Part shown: one piece after another, positions 37,301-49,224 of the stretch
Position numbering within the stretch: the stretch's first letter is position 1
Layout: every line of letters begins with the position of its first letter
NCBI RefSeq assembly: GCF_018691265.1
Contig: NW_024881329.1
Location: forward strand, 1,674,001 to 1,738,000
Source of the DNA: Tyto alba
Lineage: Eukaryota; Chordata; Aves; Strigiformes; Tytonidae
Direction of reading: 5' to 3'
DNA length: 64,000 nt
Notes under the pieces: model-generated
What the model was told of the DNA's origin: nothing
What the model saw: only the letters and a program-made list of their open reading frames with translations
Databases searched by the model: none
Program-made: the position numbers and the translations under genes

Positions 37301-37973
37301 GCCATCTGGCAGTATCTGAGCATCTCAGGAAATACTACTTGTTCATTAAAATGTAAGGGGCTTAAGCATTTTGCGTAAACTAAGCCTTGATGTCAGTCAC
37401 CCAAGGCAACATTTCCTTTCCATATTGTGGTGCAAGTATCAGCATCCCTTGGCACCAGCAGGGAGACAAAGCATTGGAGGAGTCTAGAGGCACCGTGGGC
37501 ATTCTCTGTTGAGGTAGAAAACAGGCGGGTTGAGTCATCTTTGTAGCATCAGTGATGTAGCAAATTGGCTGCCCCAGGGAGCCAGAGCTCCTCCAGCATT
37601 GTTATGCTCATTCTGGAAAAAAATCTTCCTCAGAAAGAAGATGGAAAAGGGGAAGGTGAGAAAATAGCTGGGAAATTTTACCAGGTGCGGTTCATTCAAT
37701 GCTGCTTGATACTAACAAGTTAATGACCTGGAACTCCCACTCAGCTGTTAACTGTGAGCAACAAAACTGTGCACTGCATCTGTATGCTGGCAGAGACACA
37801 CATAGATTCACACATCTTAAGTACCAACCATCATTTCTTGGAATCTTAAGGAAAAAGGTCACTAGGGGCTTTCTCTAAGGTGCCCTTATGGTGCTTTTCA
37901 ATATTCTGAAGTCTCTAATAGGCTTTTCAAGCCAAATACTCTAGGGATGCATCAGTGAAAGTACAAAACCAGT

Positions 37974-37995
37974 AAAAAAAAAAGGGGGGGGGGGG
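37974..37995. repeat. A10-G12 compound homopolymer
   Basis: Ten A residues pass directly into twelve G residues, then AAGTTG. Homopurine runs of this sort are unstable and error-prone in sequencing, so the exact lengths should be treated with caution. Confidence 0.9.
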
Positions 37996-39164
37996 AAGTT
38001 GATTGTAATTAGAAGTTGTAGTAAGAAGGCTTACATTACTTTCTGAACATCATGGCTTTTATATTGAGCAGACAAGGGCCTCTTAGGATGAGAAGACTGC
38101 AGAGATGATTTAACTGTGCAGGACAGACTGAAGCAAAGGTTTTTTTGCTGTTTTACACTTTCAAAAAGTGTGTGGTAAGTTGATGGTTTCGAAAGAGAGT
38201 ACAATTGTCAGCATCAAAGTCTCAAACCTAGCTCATCCCTTCGGACCATTGTTTTTTTTTGGTGTAGCAGAGGGCTCCTTGTATCCAGTGTCTTGTCTGC
38301 AGGAAGTGGCAAAAGGGCTAGGACTGGTCAAAACAGCCTAAAAGCCTCATGCATGGACTGAGGGAGAAGGAACATGAAGGCCACCCAAGGGGAGCATCGC
38401 TAGCATCATTCAGCAACATGGCTCCTACGAACGCAAGGAGGATTCCTTGCTCCCTGTGATGGCAGCTCACAGCAGAAGGCATAAATTGAGGCATGAAAGT
38501 CTCTTTGCTCACCGAACAGATGGAAATGTTTGGCCACTTTGTGGATTTCTTCTTGCCGTCTGGACTAGAATTGCCCTTGTTTTCATACCATCCAGCATTA
38601 ATGTTTCCCAGAGTTGCCCCTTAAACAGAACAAAAATACTCTACAGCCTGTTAACAACACGAGCATATCACAGTAAATGGCTTTATACATAATACAACAT
38701 GGTCATTAGCCAGCTGTGCACATAAAGCACCGAGTGGAGGCAGCAGGATGTAAACCAGGTTCTTCAGCTCTGAAGGCATTTGTCTCTGCACAAAGGGCTA
38801 ACGGAGCTCTCCTGGCCTGGATGTTGCAATGGAGAGTGCTTTTCCAGCAGCAGTAGTCGTCCTTCTCTAGGGTGTTTTACACCATTTCAAAATGCCTGTA
38901 AGCCATGGGCTAGCACGGTGAGAACAAGATAATTACACAGCAGGCAGCAACGCCTGTGTGATAATCATAGATCTGCTGGCCATGATAATTTTCAAGCCTT
39001 CCTAACTTACTGCCAGTCAGATTTGGACAGGTTTATATCCTGTGATTTACCACAGTGAGAAACATCTCATACTGGCCTGATGCCTGTATCTACCTGTTCA
39101 TCCTATTACTGTATTTCTATGTAATTAGAGAAAGAGGAAGTATTTGATGATATAGCATGGAAGG

Positions 39165-39264
39165 TTTTTATTAGCAAAAGTTTATGGCCACAAGTTTTAT
39201 TGGCTAAAGTTTTACATCCACACCAAGTTATGTGAGTCAGCCTTAACAAGTGCCAATAAAACTT
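39165..39264. repeat. compound tandem and inverted repeat
   Basis: Two imperfect units of about 30 bases lie head to tail: TTTTTATTAGCAAAAGTTTA... (from 39165) and TTTTATTGGCTAAAGTTTTA... (from about 39195), each continuing into a CCACA-CAAG-type end. A third part, GCCAATAAAACTT at 39252-39264, is the exact reverse complement of AAGTTTTATTGGC at 39192-39204, giving a 13-base inverted repeat with a 47-base spacer. It may be the remnant of a small non-autonomous transposon or a locally rearranged sequence; no family is recognised. Confidence 0.6.
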
Positions 39265-41130
39265 TTATATTGTGCCACACACACTATCATGTATTCAAAA
39301 TATACCTCAGGACCACCATGTCTATTTTAGTATTTGCATTGCTGCTTTGACAGTGGAAGCACAAGAAACGGGTCTGATGGTCCTGAAAGCTTCTCCTGTG
39401 GGCTCTGCTGCAGAGCTGACACGCCTCTGCTGGTGAAAACCAGAGGCACTGCTGGGGGTTCCCCATTCTCTTTGCCACCTATGCACCTCAAAGGTCTTGG
39501 AAATAAATAGTAAGGACTCATATATTCCACGTAAGGCTGAGGTTGAATGCTGGAGATGTGGCGGGCTGGTTTCTGAAAAGTGAAGTTGTATTTTCTGTTA
39601 CCCAGTAGGAGGATGGAAGTGAGCAGGTAGGCAAGACACAAATGATGATAGTTGATAGCCAGATTGGTTGTTTCATTTAAAGAAGACAAGTGATTTGCCC
39701 CTCCCACTTTACAGTATCAGAGCTCGTGCCGTGCAAATTAGAGAGGAGACAGTATCAGATTCCAGTTTCTGGAGCATCTGAACCCTAGACTTTGCTTTAG
39801 TCTGAAACAAAGATAGAGTTTCCTAATCCTGTGATATGGAGGTCCACTTGCTTTCACACCTGAACTTCAGTGGAGTTAAGTTGGATGGAGTATTTAAATT
39901 TGTCTCAAGCAAAGACCTCTCTTTGTCTTGGGGGAAAAAAGCCCTTGGAACTGCAGTTGCACACTACAGTCTGAGCTGGGTGAGATCATTGTAAGAGGGA
40001 GAAGAAAACGGAACAGGAGCTGGCTCAGAGAGAGATTCAGCGAACAGCAAGCTGCCAAATGATCGTTTTAATGCTGCAGTTGTTTGCCTCTGCAAAATTT
40101 CAAGGACGCCCATCAGAAAAGCTTGCTGGGGCATTCTGTTGTGGAAGTTTCAGTTTGGGAGAGCTGTGTTTTGAGACAATGCAGTATTTATTTATTAGGA
40201 GAAAAAAATGCAGATTTTATAATAAACAATTCCTGTAGGTAGACTGCTACTATCACATCAACTTTTATGAAGCACTCCCATTTAGGGTTATCTCATACCA
40301 GTATGTGCCTAGTAGCGCTAGAGCCTGAGATGAAGTTTACTGTGTATTCACTGTATTTTTGTAACAGTTCTCCCTTCCCTTGGAAAGATGCAGACAACAG
40401 TGAGTGGCTTTACAATAGGAAAGCTGTTGTGCTTTCTCATTGTAATGACAACAGAGGAAAAGCAATCAAGAAGGGTAAAACAAAATGCCTTTTTTATTTA
40501 AAAGATAGTGAATACATTCCCCTTTATCAGTGGTAACAGACGTTGCTTAGAGAGAAGGTTTCCAAGGTGAATGGTGTGTTTCCAAAGGACATGAATAAAA
40601 CTAAGTTGTAAGAAGCCTTCCCTGAAAACTCTTTTCAGCCCACAGGGTTTGTATTATTGTTCTTGCTGGTTTGTCCTACAATACCTCCCGTTTTCCCCAG
40701 ACTGACTGACTGTTACGTTCCTGTGTACCAACACCCACTCAAAGCCTGAAATCCTCTAACCAGGCAAATATTTGTGGCAGAACCATTTCACTTCAAAGAA
40801 TTTCTACCCAGTGTCATAATTCAGCCCTGGTTCACTTATGCTTTGGCTGAGGCAAGGACTTTTCTCAGCACACCAAATCTTGAAATGAACTTGGCTTCCC
40901 TCAGTCCTGCTCTTCTCAGGTATTTGTTCTGATGCTGTCACCTCTGCATTAGCTACTGAATGCTGAAATAGAGCAGAACTAATGTTGCTTTACTGTGGCA
41001 ACTTTACATATAAATAACTCACAACTGGAGTGGTCGTTACCTGACATTATACATTCAGTTGTATGGTAAGTATGTGCTCTTGGAGACGTTTCCAGAGCAG
41101 TCCTGATAGGAAAGAGTCGAGGGACGGTAT

Positions 41131-41155
41131 TTTGGTTTGGTTTGGTTTGGTTTGG
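41131..41155 (+). repeat. (TTTGG)5 microsatellite
   Basis: Five exact copies of TTTGG, followed by TTTTCC. A pentanucleotide simple repeat. Confidence 0.95.
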
Positions 41156-42529
41156 TTTTCCTGTAGCTATGGAATTTACACTACAGGACAGAGTAGTTTT
41201 TCAGATACCAACACTACATGTTCTTGGTTTTGACTGTGTTTGTGGGAAGGGAATTGCAGATTCTGGGGCCAAAGACTACAAAAGATTTGGTTTGTGTCGC
41301 AGAGTATTGATGGCTTTGGTATTGATCTCAGCGCAATGACCTTGCTGGCAAACTAAGAGAATATAAACCCCCTGCCCTCTTAAATAAGGTGCTGCCTTGG
41401 GCTAGCTCTGCTTAGTACCATTGGATGAAAACTCACGATCTTGTCTTGTAAACCTACTGTTGCCAAGTATAGTCATGGGCTTGCTGCTGCTAAACTGGTT
41501 AATCATAGATGAGTAAGCGTCTGGGTAAGTCAGCTTCCAGAGGACACTGCCATCCTACTTTATACAGCTACGGATTTCTCCTCTTGATGCTGGAGAAGGA
41601 ACAAAGACTCCTTGCAGAGCGCCAGAAGAATCAGCTGCTTTATCTACAATTTCTGGGACTTTTGCTATTCAGACCATGTCTGTGCCCCATCACAGTATAC
41701 TAATTTTTCTGCATCAGAAGGCTTGTTTTCACCTGGGCACCCACCTTGGCGTGCAGTAGCTGTCTCCGTTCTGCTGTGTTACTGGTCAGCATAACCAAAC
41801 TTCTCCTCATACCCAATTCTGCCTTTCAGGGGTCAGGAGCTAGTGCTGAAATATCCTTTCATAATCTTTGATATCCTCTTACTACATCCCACTGTACTAA
41901 CAGTATAGCCTGGGGTTTTTGCATGGTGAGCTTGCTGAGCTACCAGAAGTAGAGATTATGGGGCACCATGTGGCAGTGACAGCAGTAGTGGCTGCAAATA
42001 GCTTTTGACTCCATACCAGGCCATGTACAGAGGCAGATGGCTAGCTGTTCAGGCAATACCCAGTCTTCTCAAGAGTAAAAGATGGCCATCGTGATTCCCG
42101 TTTGCGTACCATAGTTTGGGAACCATTCACATAGCCACAAGCACAAACAACTCATCACAGATCCTAGAGACTTGGAATGGCAGTGGCTGGAATTTGCAAA
42201 AGGAGTATTACAATTTGTCTCCAAAAATCTTTCCTTGGTATGTCAGTGATAACGGTCTATTACATTTTATAGAGCTTTTCCTTGCTGCCACAATACTGTA
42301 TTACTGAAAATATCCCAGGACAGTTGTATTTTACGTCTCTGCACCCCACCTCTCAGCTCCAGTTTGGTGTAGGCATAGGCTGCTAATTCGTTAGCAGTGT
42401 TGCCAGGTCTGTGCCGGCCCAGCATCAGCAGCAGTGAGGGTGTAAAACAAAGCAGTCAGGCAAATTTAAAATTCTCTTTGGGGGGAGGAATAAAAACAGT
42501 GAATCATGTGGGTTTTTTCCTTCCTCCAT

Positions 42530-42680
42530 TGTGGTATTTTGCATAAACCCTAATTACTCCTTTTGCTTTTTTGCCACATCAAGTTCAGTAATGTAGTAGA
42601 GATGAGTACCAGGCCCAGTATGTCACGCTGCAAGTCATGAGGCTATTAACAAAATAAATTAACTGAAGTTTCTGGTCATT
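42530..42680. promoter_or_regulatory. candidate conserved noncoding element
   Basis: Ordered AT-rich sequence with CCTAATTACTCC near 42550, GTCACGCTGCAAGTCATGAG near 42622 and AATAAATTAACTG near 42653. No repeat or frame explains it. Call rests on texture only. Confidence 0.2.
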
Positions 42681-43438
42681 GGAACAGCTGCTATTATAAC
42701 CAGACTGAAAACTCTGAAGTAACATCTTTTTAAATAATTGAAAACCATCTTGAAGTGCTCAAAAGTGTCCTGTGTCTGAGATGAAGTTCTTTGTACTTGA
42801 TGGAAGATTAAATTGAGTTGGACAGTTCTGATGTCTCATTTCGCTTGCTCGGTCTCTCTCAATTTAAAATGTTTCTTGATCTAAATGCTTATTTTTCTCA
42901 TAAGTTAGTGGTTTTATTAGCTAATCTTTATAACTAACTTAGGAATTAGCTGATACTAACAGTAGAATTGTTGGAATTAGTTCTTGTATAGTTGAAGACG
43001 GTGAGGTGTATGAAACAGGCTGCTAGGATTTTTTGGTTTGTATTTTGGGACAGACAGTTCAGTAAAATGTTTTCTGTGTATTACATTGCACAGGCTGTTT
43101 CTTTCCCGCTGCATATCATTGAGTAATAGAGTCTTCTAATACCAGGAGACAGACTTCAGTGGGCTTCAGATTGGGCCACAGGGAGTGACCAGACCCGATA
43201 GAAAGGAAATTAGCAAGAAAATGTTAGACACGTCAAAATAAAATTAAAATTAAAAACCCCAAGCATCTAAGACTGTGAACTCTTTGGGCTGAAATAGTTT
43301 TTGACAGCTGCTGTCTAGTACCAGGAGCTATTCAAAGCAGAAGATCCAAATTACAGTTTCTAGTTGATGCCCTCTTGCAGTCTTTTTCTGTTTCCTTTTG
43401 GTGTGTTCCCACTTCAGTGTAGGGAAAATGTGTGGGTT

Positions 43439-43508
43439 GTTTTTTTGGTTGTTTTTTTTTTTTTTTTTGGTGTTCTGTTTGTTTTTGTGTTTTTTTTTTT
43501 TTTTTTTA
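43439..43508. repeat. T-rich low-complexity tract
   Basis: A run of T stretches separated by GG and GTG words, ending in 18 or so T residues. The 67- and 94-codon open frames across it are artefacts of the simple sequence. Confidence 0.9.
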
Positions 43509-43879
43509 AAAAATGTGCCTGCCTTTTTTCATATTTCAAGATATATCCCCTGTCTAGTTTAAGTTGATGTAATTTACCCAATGCAGTACAGTGATATCTG
43601 TTACTGTCAGGCTGAGGATATGTAATTCTGTCCATAGGGGAGATACCTTTTGCTCTACAGCAAGGCACTAGAGCTAAGATGCAGGACAATGTTGACATCT
43701 CCAGCTCTCAGCAGAAGATGAAGACTTGACAAAATAAGTCTTGTTAAGAGTCAGGGAATGTCTTTGCAGGGTGTTCTTTGGATGCGATGAGCTAAAGGGG
43801 GAGATGGTATTAGAATGATGCTATTTGACAAGACAGCTCAGGGAGGCGGATAACAGAGCTCTGTTGGCTCTAGGAGGGG

Positions 43880-44060
43880 GGATAAAGCCTTTCACAGTGT
43901 GCGTGCTGTTGTGTTAATAGCATGAACATTATTCCTTTGAATAATGTTTAATGTTGCAAGCAGCAGCATATGCTGTCATTGCAGCATGCAGGCAAATGCT
44001 TGCATGCAAGAGCACTATTTTTAAAGAGGAATTGCCTGGAAAGCCCAAGGTTGTCCTTGT
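43880..44060. promoter_or_regulatory. hairpin and palindrome cluster, candidate regulatory element
   Basis: A perfect 10-base inverted repeat, AACATTATTC (43925-43934) and GAATAATGTT (43939-43948) with a CTTT loop, is followed by the 12-base palindrome CTTGCATGCAAG (43999-44010). Between them lie GCAGCAGCATATGCTGTC (with the CATATG E-box type core) and GGCAAATGC, an octamer-like word. The density of dyads in 90 bases stands out against the flanks. It could be a POU/homeodomain-bound enhancer, or part of a transcribed hairpin. No known small RNA is recognised. Confidence 0.3.
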
Positions 44061-44899
44061 AGGTTTACTGAGACACACGGTTGATGAACACTGCATGAAT
44101 ATTTAAAATTACTTATATGGAATCCTTTACAGGCTTCACTGAATCTGCAGATGGGGAGAAAAGTGGTTTGGGATTATATATGCTAACCTACTCAGAGTAT
44201 GACATACCCGTTTACCACCAAGAAAATATCATACCTAAAGTCAACAGATTTGTTCACTTGGTCAGGCAATAGGGTTTCCTTGTATCGCTGAGCCTCGCGC
44301 TGTGCTTGACAGTCCTCCTTTTCCTCCCCTGGCAATTCAGGATTAAGATACTGCTGTGATTTAAAGCATCTTCACCTGTTTCTCTTATCACTTCCGTTCA
44401 GACCCTTGCCCCTGCTTAAATGCTTTCTTGCATCAAAGGTGCCCTGTAGCTTGCAAAACCAGTCACATTGCAGCAACGTCATCATTTTCATGGGAAAGCC
44501 TACTCAGCTGTATTTATTGCCCCACGTAAGGCTTCCTGCATGCTGAGACACACCACCAAGGCCATTTACTCCTCTCCTCCTTGGCCTTGTGAGATGAGGA
44601 AGGTTTCAATGTGAGGCTGCATTTTGAGTCCCGTGAAGTTGCACCCGGCAGGCTGTGACCATCACGTTCTGTGCGGTGGCCTCCGTGTGCTGGACATGGC
44701 CAGTCAGCAGAGCCCACCAGCGACACTGGGGTGGTGGGTGGGCTCCCATTTTCTAGGCACCAGATAATAGAGCCACAGAAAATGGGAGACTTCCCAAGCC
44801 TGGAAGAAAGGTGTTCGTCCCAAACAGGCCCGCAGTGCAGCTAGGGAGCCTCAAAAGTGCAGTCTGTCATTGCTTTGGTCGTTCAGTACTGTGGCTGCA

Positions 44900-45140
44900 A
44901 TTTCCTTGTATCCATAGGTGCTCTGCAGATATTAGTAGTAAGTTGTTGGTTGCCAGCAGCACAATCTATTGCTGCCATAAATTGCAGAGCTATTAAACCA
45001 GTGGAGAAGGTCATGGTGATGAGGCCTAAACAGTGCTCATTAGGGAATAAAGTTGTCATTGGCTATACCATATCATTAAAAATGAAGACATCAGATGACA
45101 ACATATTCAGATCCCACAGGTCACATTTATTTGGATTTTC
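44900..45140. promoter_or_regulatory. candidate conserved noncoding element
   Basis: Non-repetitive stretch with CAGCACAATCTATTGCTGCC near 44957, CATAAATTGCAGAGC near 44976 and repeated ATCA/TGAT words after 45070. A 115-codon plus-strand frame (44857-45204) crosses it without any recognised domain. Inference from texture only. Confidence 0.15.
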
Positions 45141-46084
45141 ACTGTATTTCTACTTGCAAAAAAAAAGACCCCTGAATGCTGTCTGCTGCACAGCGGACTT
45201 CTGATAGTCGTTTGAAAGAAGCAGCCAAGACTTTCCATTAATTTCCCAAGGTAACAGCCTGGAGATCATGCTTCGTTGCAGGCTGGGTGTTTGGTCTGTG
45301 CAGTCTCAAGTATTATGCTCCTGTTCCTGTAAATGGGATGGCTGAATCAGGGGGAACCCCTCTGGCACGGGAGGGAAATCACACCTTGCCTGGACACCAG
45401 CTGAGAAGGAGCAAGGGAAGAGACTGTCAGAGCCATTGAGTATGGGAGGCAGGGGAGTCACTGCATGGAGCTGAGAGCAGCCGCTCAGGGGACAGAGGAA
45501 ACTTCCTAAGGACCATGTTCCTTAAGGAGTTCTCAAGAAGTGGGCACAGTTTGCTGCAGAAAGTGTCTGATGGCAGGAGTAAAGCTTGGGGGCAAGGACC
45601 TACTTGCAGGGAGACTTGAAGAGAGTATCAATTATAGCCCATCTTCATTTCTCTTCCCTCTGCGATAGTCTTCTTTTTTTTCTAAGTTCTTTCTTTAATT
45701 TAAATGTTAACAGATCTATTTTATGTTTTAGCAAAGTCTGGCTTTTTTTCATTTAAAAGCCCTTTGGTCTTTTTTTTGTAGAACTGTCTATAAAGAGAAG
45801 GCTTTGGATCTTTTCACACATTAAATATAAGTTAATCCTTATATTCATCCCTGCCCTCTGCCACATGGAAGTACTAAAGGGCAAGGTGGAAAGGGATAAA
45901 GGTGCTTATGCTGTGAAAAGTGAAACAGCTTTGACTCTTACGCTCCGTAGTTCCCCTGAGCCCGTCAGCTGCAACTCAAAACACAAAAATCAGCCAAGCT
46001 ATTAGGAGTGGGCAGGGTTAAGTATCGAGCAGATCCTGTGGGGACAGAGAAATTCAAGATGGTGTTCGTTGCTCAAGGACCAGT

Positions 46085-46215
46085 TAAGGCCCAGCAGCAC
46101 TGGAAATGGTGCTCAGCCCATCGCCTGCACTGCTGGCTCCCCGACTGAAACGCCGTCCCGTTTGCTTCATGGCAGCTCAGCGCCCCGCACACAGCACCGC
46201 GCACGCACAGGAGTG
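46085..46215. other. short GC-rich patch
   Basis: CpG-containing words (ACGCCGTCCCG, CAGCGCCCCGCAC, CACCGCGCACGC) are clustered in about 130 bases inside AT-rich DNA. No exon structure is visible. It may be a decayed GC-rich repeat or a small regulatory element. Confidence 0.45.
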
Positions 46216-47454
46216 CATATGGGTTTATGTATAACTGCAAATACATTACATCATAAATCAGTTCGGTTAATTTGTGCAGTTGTTTGGAAATGTTAAGAGA
46301 GAGTTTATCAAAAGGCAAGATCAGTATTACTGAAGTGTGGCGTTTTCCTTTTCGGTTATCTTTGTCACCTTAAAAAGTTGCAGGCCCCATGTTTCTGTGT
46401 TCTGTTAGATCTCAGAAGGGTGTAAATGTTTGCAAGAGAACCCTAGAGACAGAGCAAAGCACAAGGGTCGTAAAGTTGTGCTGTTTTAATTTGAGGAGGC
46501 AGAAAGCCAAGTTAGATTGACAGTTTAAGTACCGACGAAATAGTAAACTAAATGTAGATTGTGTCCAAGCCTCTTCTGCTTTCAGTTCCCACTGGGACAC
46601 TCTGTTCCAGTGCCCTTGTTCCATTTGACTTTCTTGCAGAGGAATTGGAGAGTATCCAACTTCTAAAATTACCTCAGCTTTAATTTATTCTGCTTTTGAT
46701 GTTCATAGCACCATATATCTAATGGTCCCCAAATCTTTTCCTTAGTCTCTGAGGCTATAATTTACCTTCCCAATGTCTTAAAGGCAGATACCACTTACTT
46801 TAAAAGTTACATATAATTTTAATATCCATATGTTTATATAATATATGAAGTTTGTGGGGTGAGGGAGGAAGGGGGGATGATTTATGAACATTTCCAGCCA
46901 TTTAAAAGACAAATGAATTTCAGTTTTACAGAGGCATCTTAGCAGAAACCTGCACAGATCCAGCTGTGTTTAATGGAACTTACACTTGGCAAAAAAATCT
47001 ATTCTCCCTTAGGACATAATGCCAACCTCACAGAACTAGGCATGGTCCGGCTAAATGTATTCCTTTTCCATGACAGGATTTTTTAAAGAAAAACACTGAG
47101 ACTGGGTGATACGTGAAAAAGGCACGTGAATTAAGAAGCACTGAATTTTGTACATCAGGATTTAGAAATAGAGAGCTTGATTCCAGTTTCCACTGAGGCA
47201 CCTTTATGTAAACCTGGAAATGCAAAGGGAAATCGGTGAAACGAAGCTGTAGCACTTGTTAAGGCCCCTCTTCACAATAGGTTAAAATTAGATAAAACTC
47301 AGGTCCAAGGCCTTGTTTCCCATGTGATTGCAGGGCTGTAGGAACGGGAGCTATATATAGAAGTAGAAGAGAACTATGGTGAGACTTAAATTCTGAAGAC
47401 TGGCCACGTAAGGACACAGAACGGCTCAGGAAAGCAAATCTGAGCGAGATGTCC

Positions 47455-47600
47455 CATGACTGCATCGCAGCTGGTGGAAGTGAGCTCCGGTCCAAGGTGA
47501 GCACCGATGCCGGAGCCCTGCGGACACTCGCCCGCTGAGGGCTGCCTCGCCTCTCACGGCTCCCCGGGGCCGGCCAGCGCACAGCGTGGGTATTGATTTC
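47455..47600. other. short CpG-rich patch
   Basis: About 13 CpG sites occur in some 130 bases (for example CACCGATGCCGGAGC, CACTCGCCCGCTGAGG, CCCCGGGGCCGGCC). The open frames of 116 and 124 codons on the minus strand overlap each other in different frames and look like products of GC content. A small promoter or non-coding exon cannot be ruled out. Confidence 0.45.
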
Positions 47601-48823
47601 CTCCTGCATCTAAGCCTGGTAGGATCGCTGTGAGCTCTCGCTGCTCTCTTGGCATTACTGAGATCAGACATGGTAGAAAAGGAGATTAGCCAATTTGCTG
47701 CAAAGCAGGTTAATACATCTTCTGTCACACATCTACTAGCTTCAAATGCATCGTCTCCTTTTACTTCCACCTGCGCATGTATGCTCAGGCAGAGCCACAT
47801 GCTCGTGTGGTTTATGTTGGTGTAACTTTCTTAAAGCCTGATGGAGGCAGGAAGAACTACAGAGGGTGGAACTTTATCTGACCTTACGAATTCTGATTTG
47901 AATAGAGAGGCAATGACTATAACGTAGCATCCATTAGCAATAGAAACATACCCCCCCCTAAGAATCAGACGAATCTCTCTATTTCAGTCTGTGCTTGAAG
48001 CAAATGGTCAGGCTTGTGAAACAGGTAACTTTTTTTACTGTCCAAAATGTACTGGCTTTTAGGGGAAAGGAGACACAAAGCCACTGCTTGCATCATGCCT
48101 GTGCTGCCCAATAAATCATCCTAAAAAAACACGAAATGCTGTCTTGCATCTTTCTAACAAGCTGTTTGTTCCTTTTTCTTGCTCCTTTTCCTTTTTGCTC
48201 CATAGGTGATGAAATAGGTTGGCCCCAGCTCTCCCCTCCTGGCATGCCATATGTGCTGTGTGATGCCCTTCTTTGCTAGATTGTTCCAGCCTTTGGAGAG
48301 GTGGGAATTTATTCCTGGAATTACTCCAGTGTCCAGATTACTTTCATTATCTTTATTAGTATGGACTGCAGCCCATCATCACTGAGGAGAGCAGTTGGTA
48401 GGGAGCATATGAGATAATTGCCTAAAATGAACTCTACCTCCACAGGGCACAAAATCACTCAGTGGCATTGCAGCTTTCTTACGCAGGTTTAAGTCACCTT
48501 CCTCCCTCTAGGCAGTAGCCAGTTCTTACATTTGTTATGGGTACCATATGCTCAAACTAGACCCAGTCCCAGGCTTAGACAGTCTGCCTGCAAGGCAGTA
48601 TACATTCTCTCCTGCAGACTTTTCTAAGTAGCATCATCTTTCAGATGCAGGATCTCTGGCAGCAAAAGAAATCAGCTTTTCTGTGTGCTCACTAATTGAG
48701 CAAGCTCAGTGGGTACAAAGGGTCAAACTCTTCCTGTCTGCTCATTTCCAAGCCTGGCACAGCTCTGTGCAGTAGGACCAGCCTCTCCGTTATTGCTGCA
48801 CCTCATGCAAGGGTATATGACTT

Positions 48824-49224
48824 TCATAGAATCATTTAGGTTGGAAAGGACCTTTAAGACCATCAAGTCCAGCTATAAACCTAACACTTCCCAGTCCACC
48901 ACTAAACCATGTCCGTAAGTGCCACATCTACACAGCTTTTAAATACATCCTGGGCAGCCTGTTTCCATGCTTGACGACCCTTTTGGTGAAGAAATTTTTC
49001 CTAATACCCAATCTAAACCTCCCTGGCCCAACTTGAGGCCATTTCCTCTTGTCCTATCACTTATAAATTGGTAGAAGACACCAACCCCCACCTCGCTATA
49101 CCCTCCTTTCAGGTAGCTGTGGAGAGCGGTAAGGGCTGCCCTCGGCCTCCTTTTCTCCAGGCTAAACACCCCCGGATCCTTCAGTCACTCCTCATAAGAC
49201 GTGCTCTAGAGCCTTCTTGTCAGC
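48824..49224 (-). mobile_element. CR1 LINE, 5'-truncated 3' fragment
   Basis: The plus strand begins with CATAGAATCA, the complement of the CR1 3'-terminal octamer-type repeat, then runs through TTAGGTTGGAAAGGACCTTT and ACCATCAAGTCC. It continues with GGGCAGCCTGTTTCC, GGTGAAGAAATTTTTCC, AACTTGAGGCCATTTCCTCT, TGTCCTATCAC and CTTTTCTCCAGGCTAAACA, and ends near CATAAGACGTGCTCTAGAGC. This is the complement of the untranslated 3' tail and end of the reverse-transcriptase frame of an avian CR1. About 400 bases of a full element of several kilobases remain, the usual 5' truncation. Few insertions or deletions are visible, so it is younger than the other CR1 pieces in the window. The ORFs inside it are not genes. 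Confidence 0.92.

Larger units (their letters stand above)
34261..48823. other. gene-free region with several enhancer-like segments
   Basis: About 14.5 kb without a recognisable gene. The longest open frame in the window (169 codons, minus strand, 36814-37323) lies here but has no domain I recognise. Candidate regulatory segments, GC-rich patches and repeats inside this interval are listed individually. The rest is AT-rich single-copy-looking DNA. A word at 43150-43175 (ACTTCAGTGGGCTTCAGATT) faintly resembles an ancient amniote repeat, too short to annotate with confidence. Confidence 0.6.

Noticed and set aside
43150..43183. Resemblance of ACTTCAGTGGGCTTCAGATT to an ancient amniote interspersed repeat
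   Set aside because: Only about 30 bases match by memory and no flanking part of the repeat could be followed.
43364..43698. Phe-rich and Lys/Thr-rich frames on opposite strands
   Set aside because: They come from the T-rich low-complexity tract at 43439-43508.
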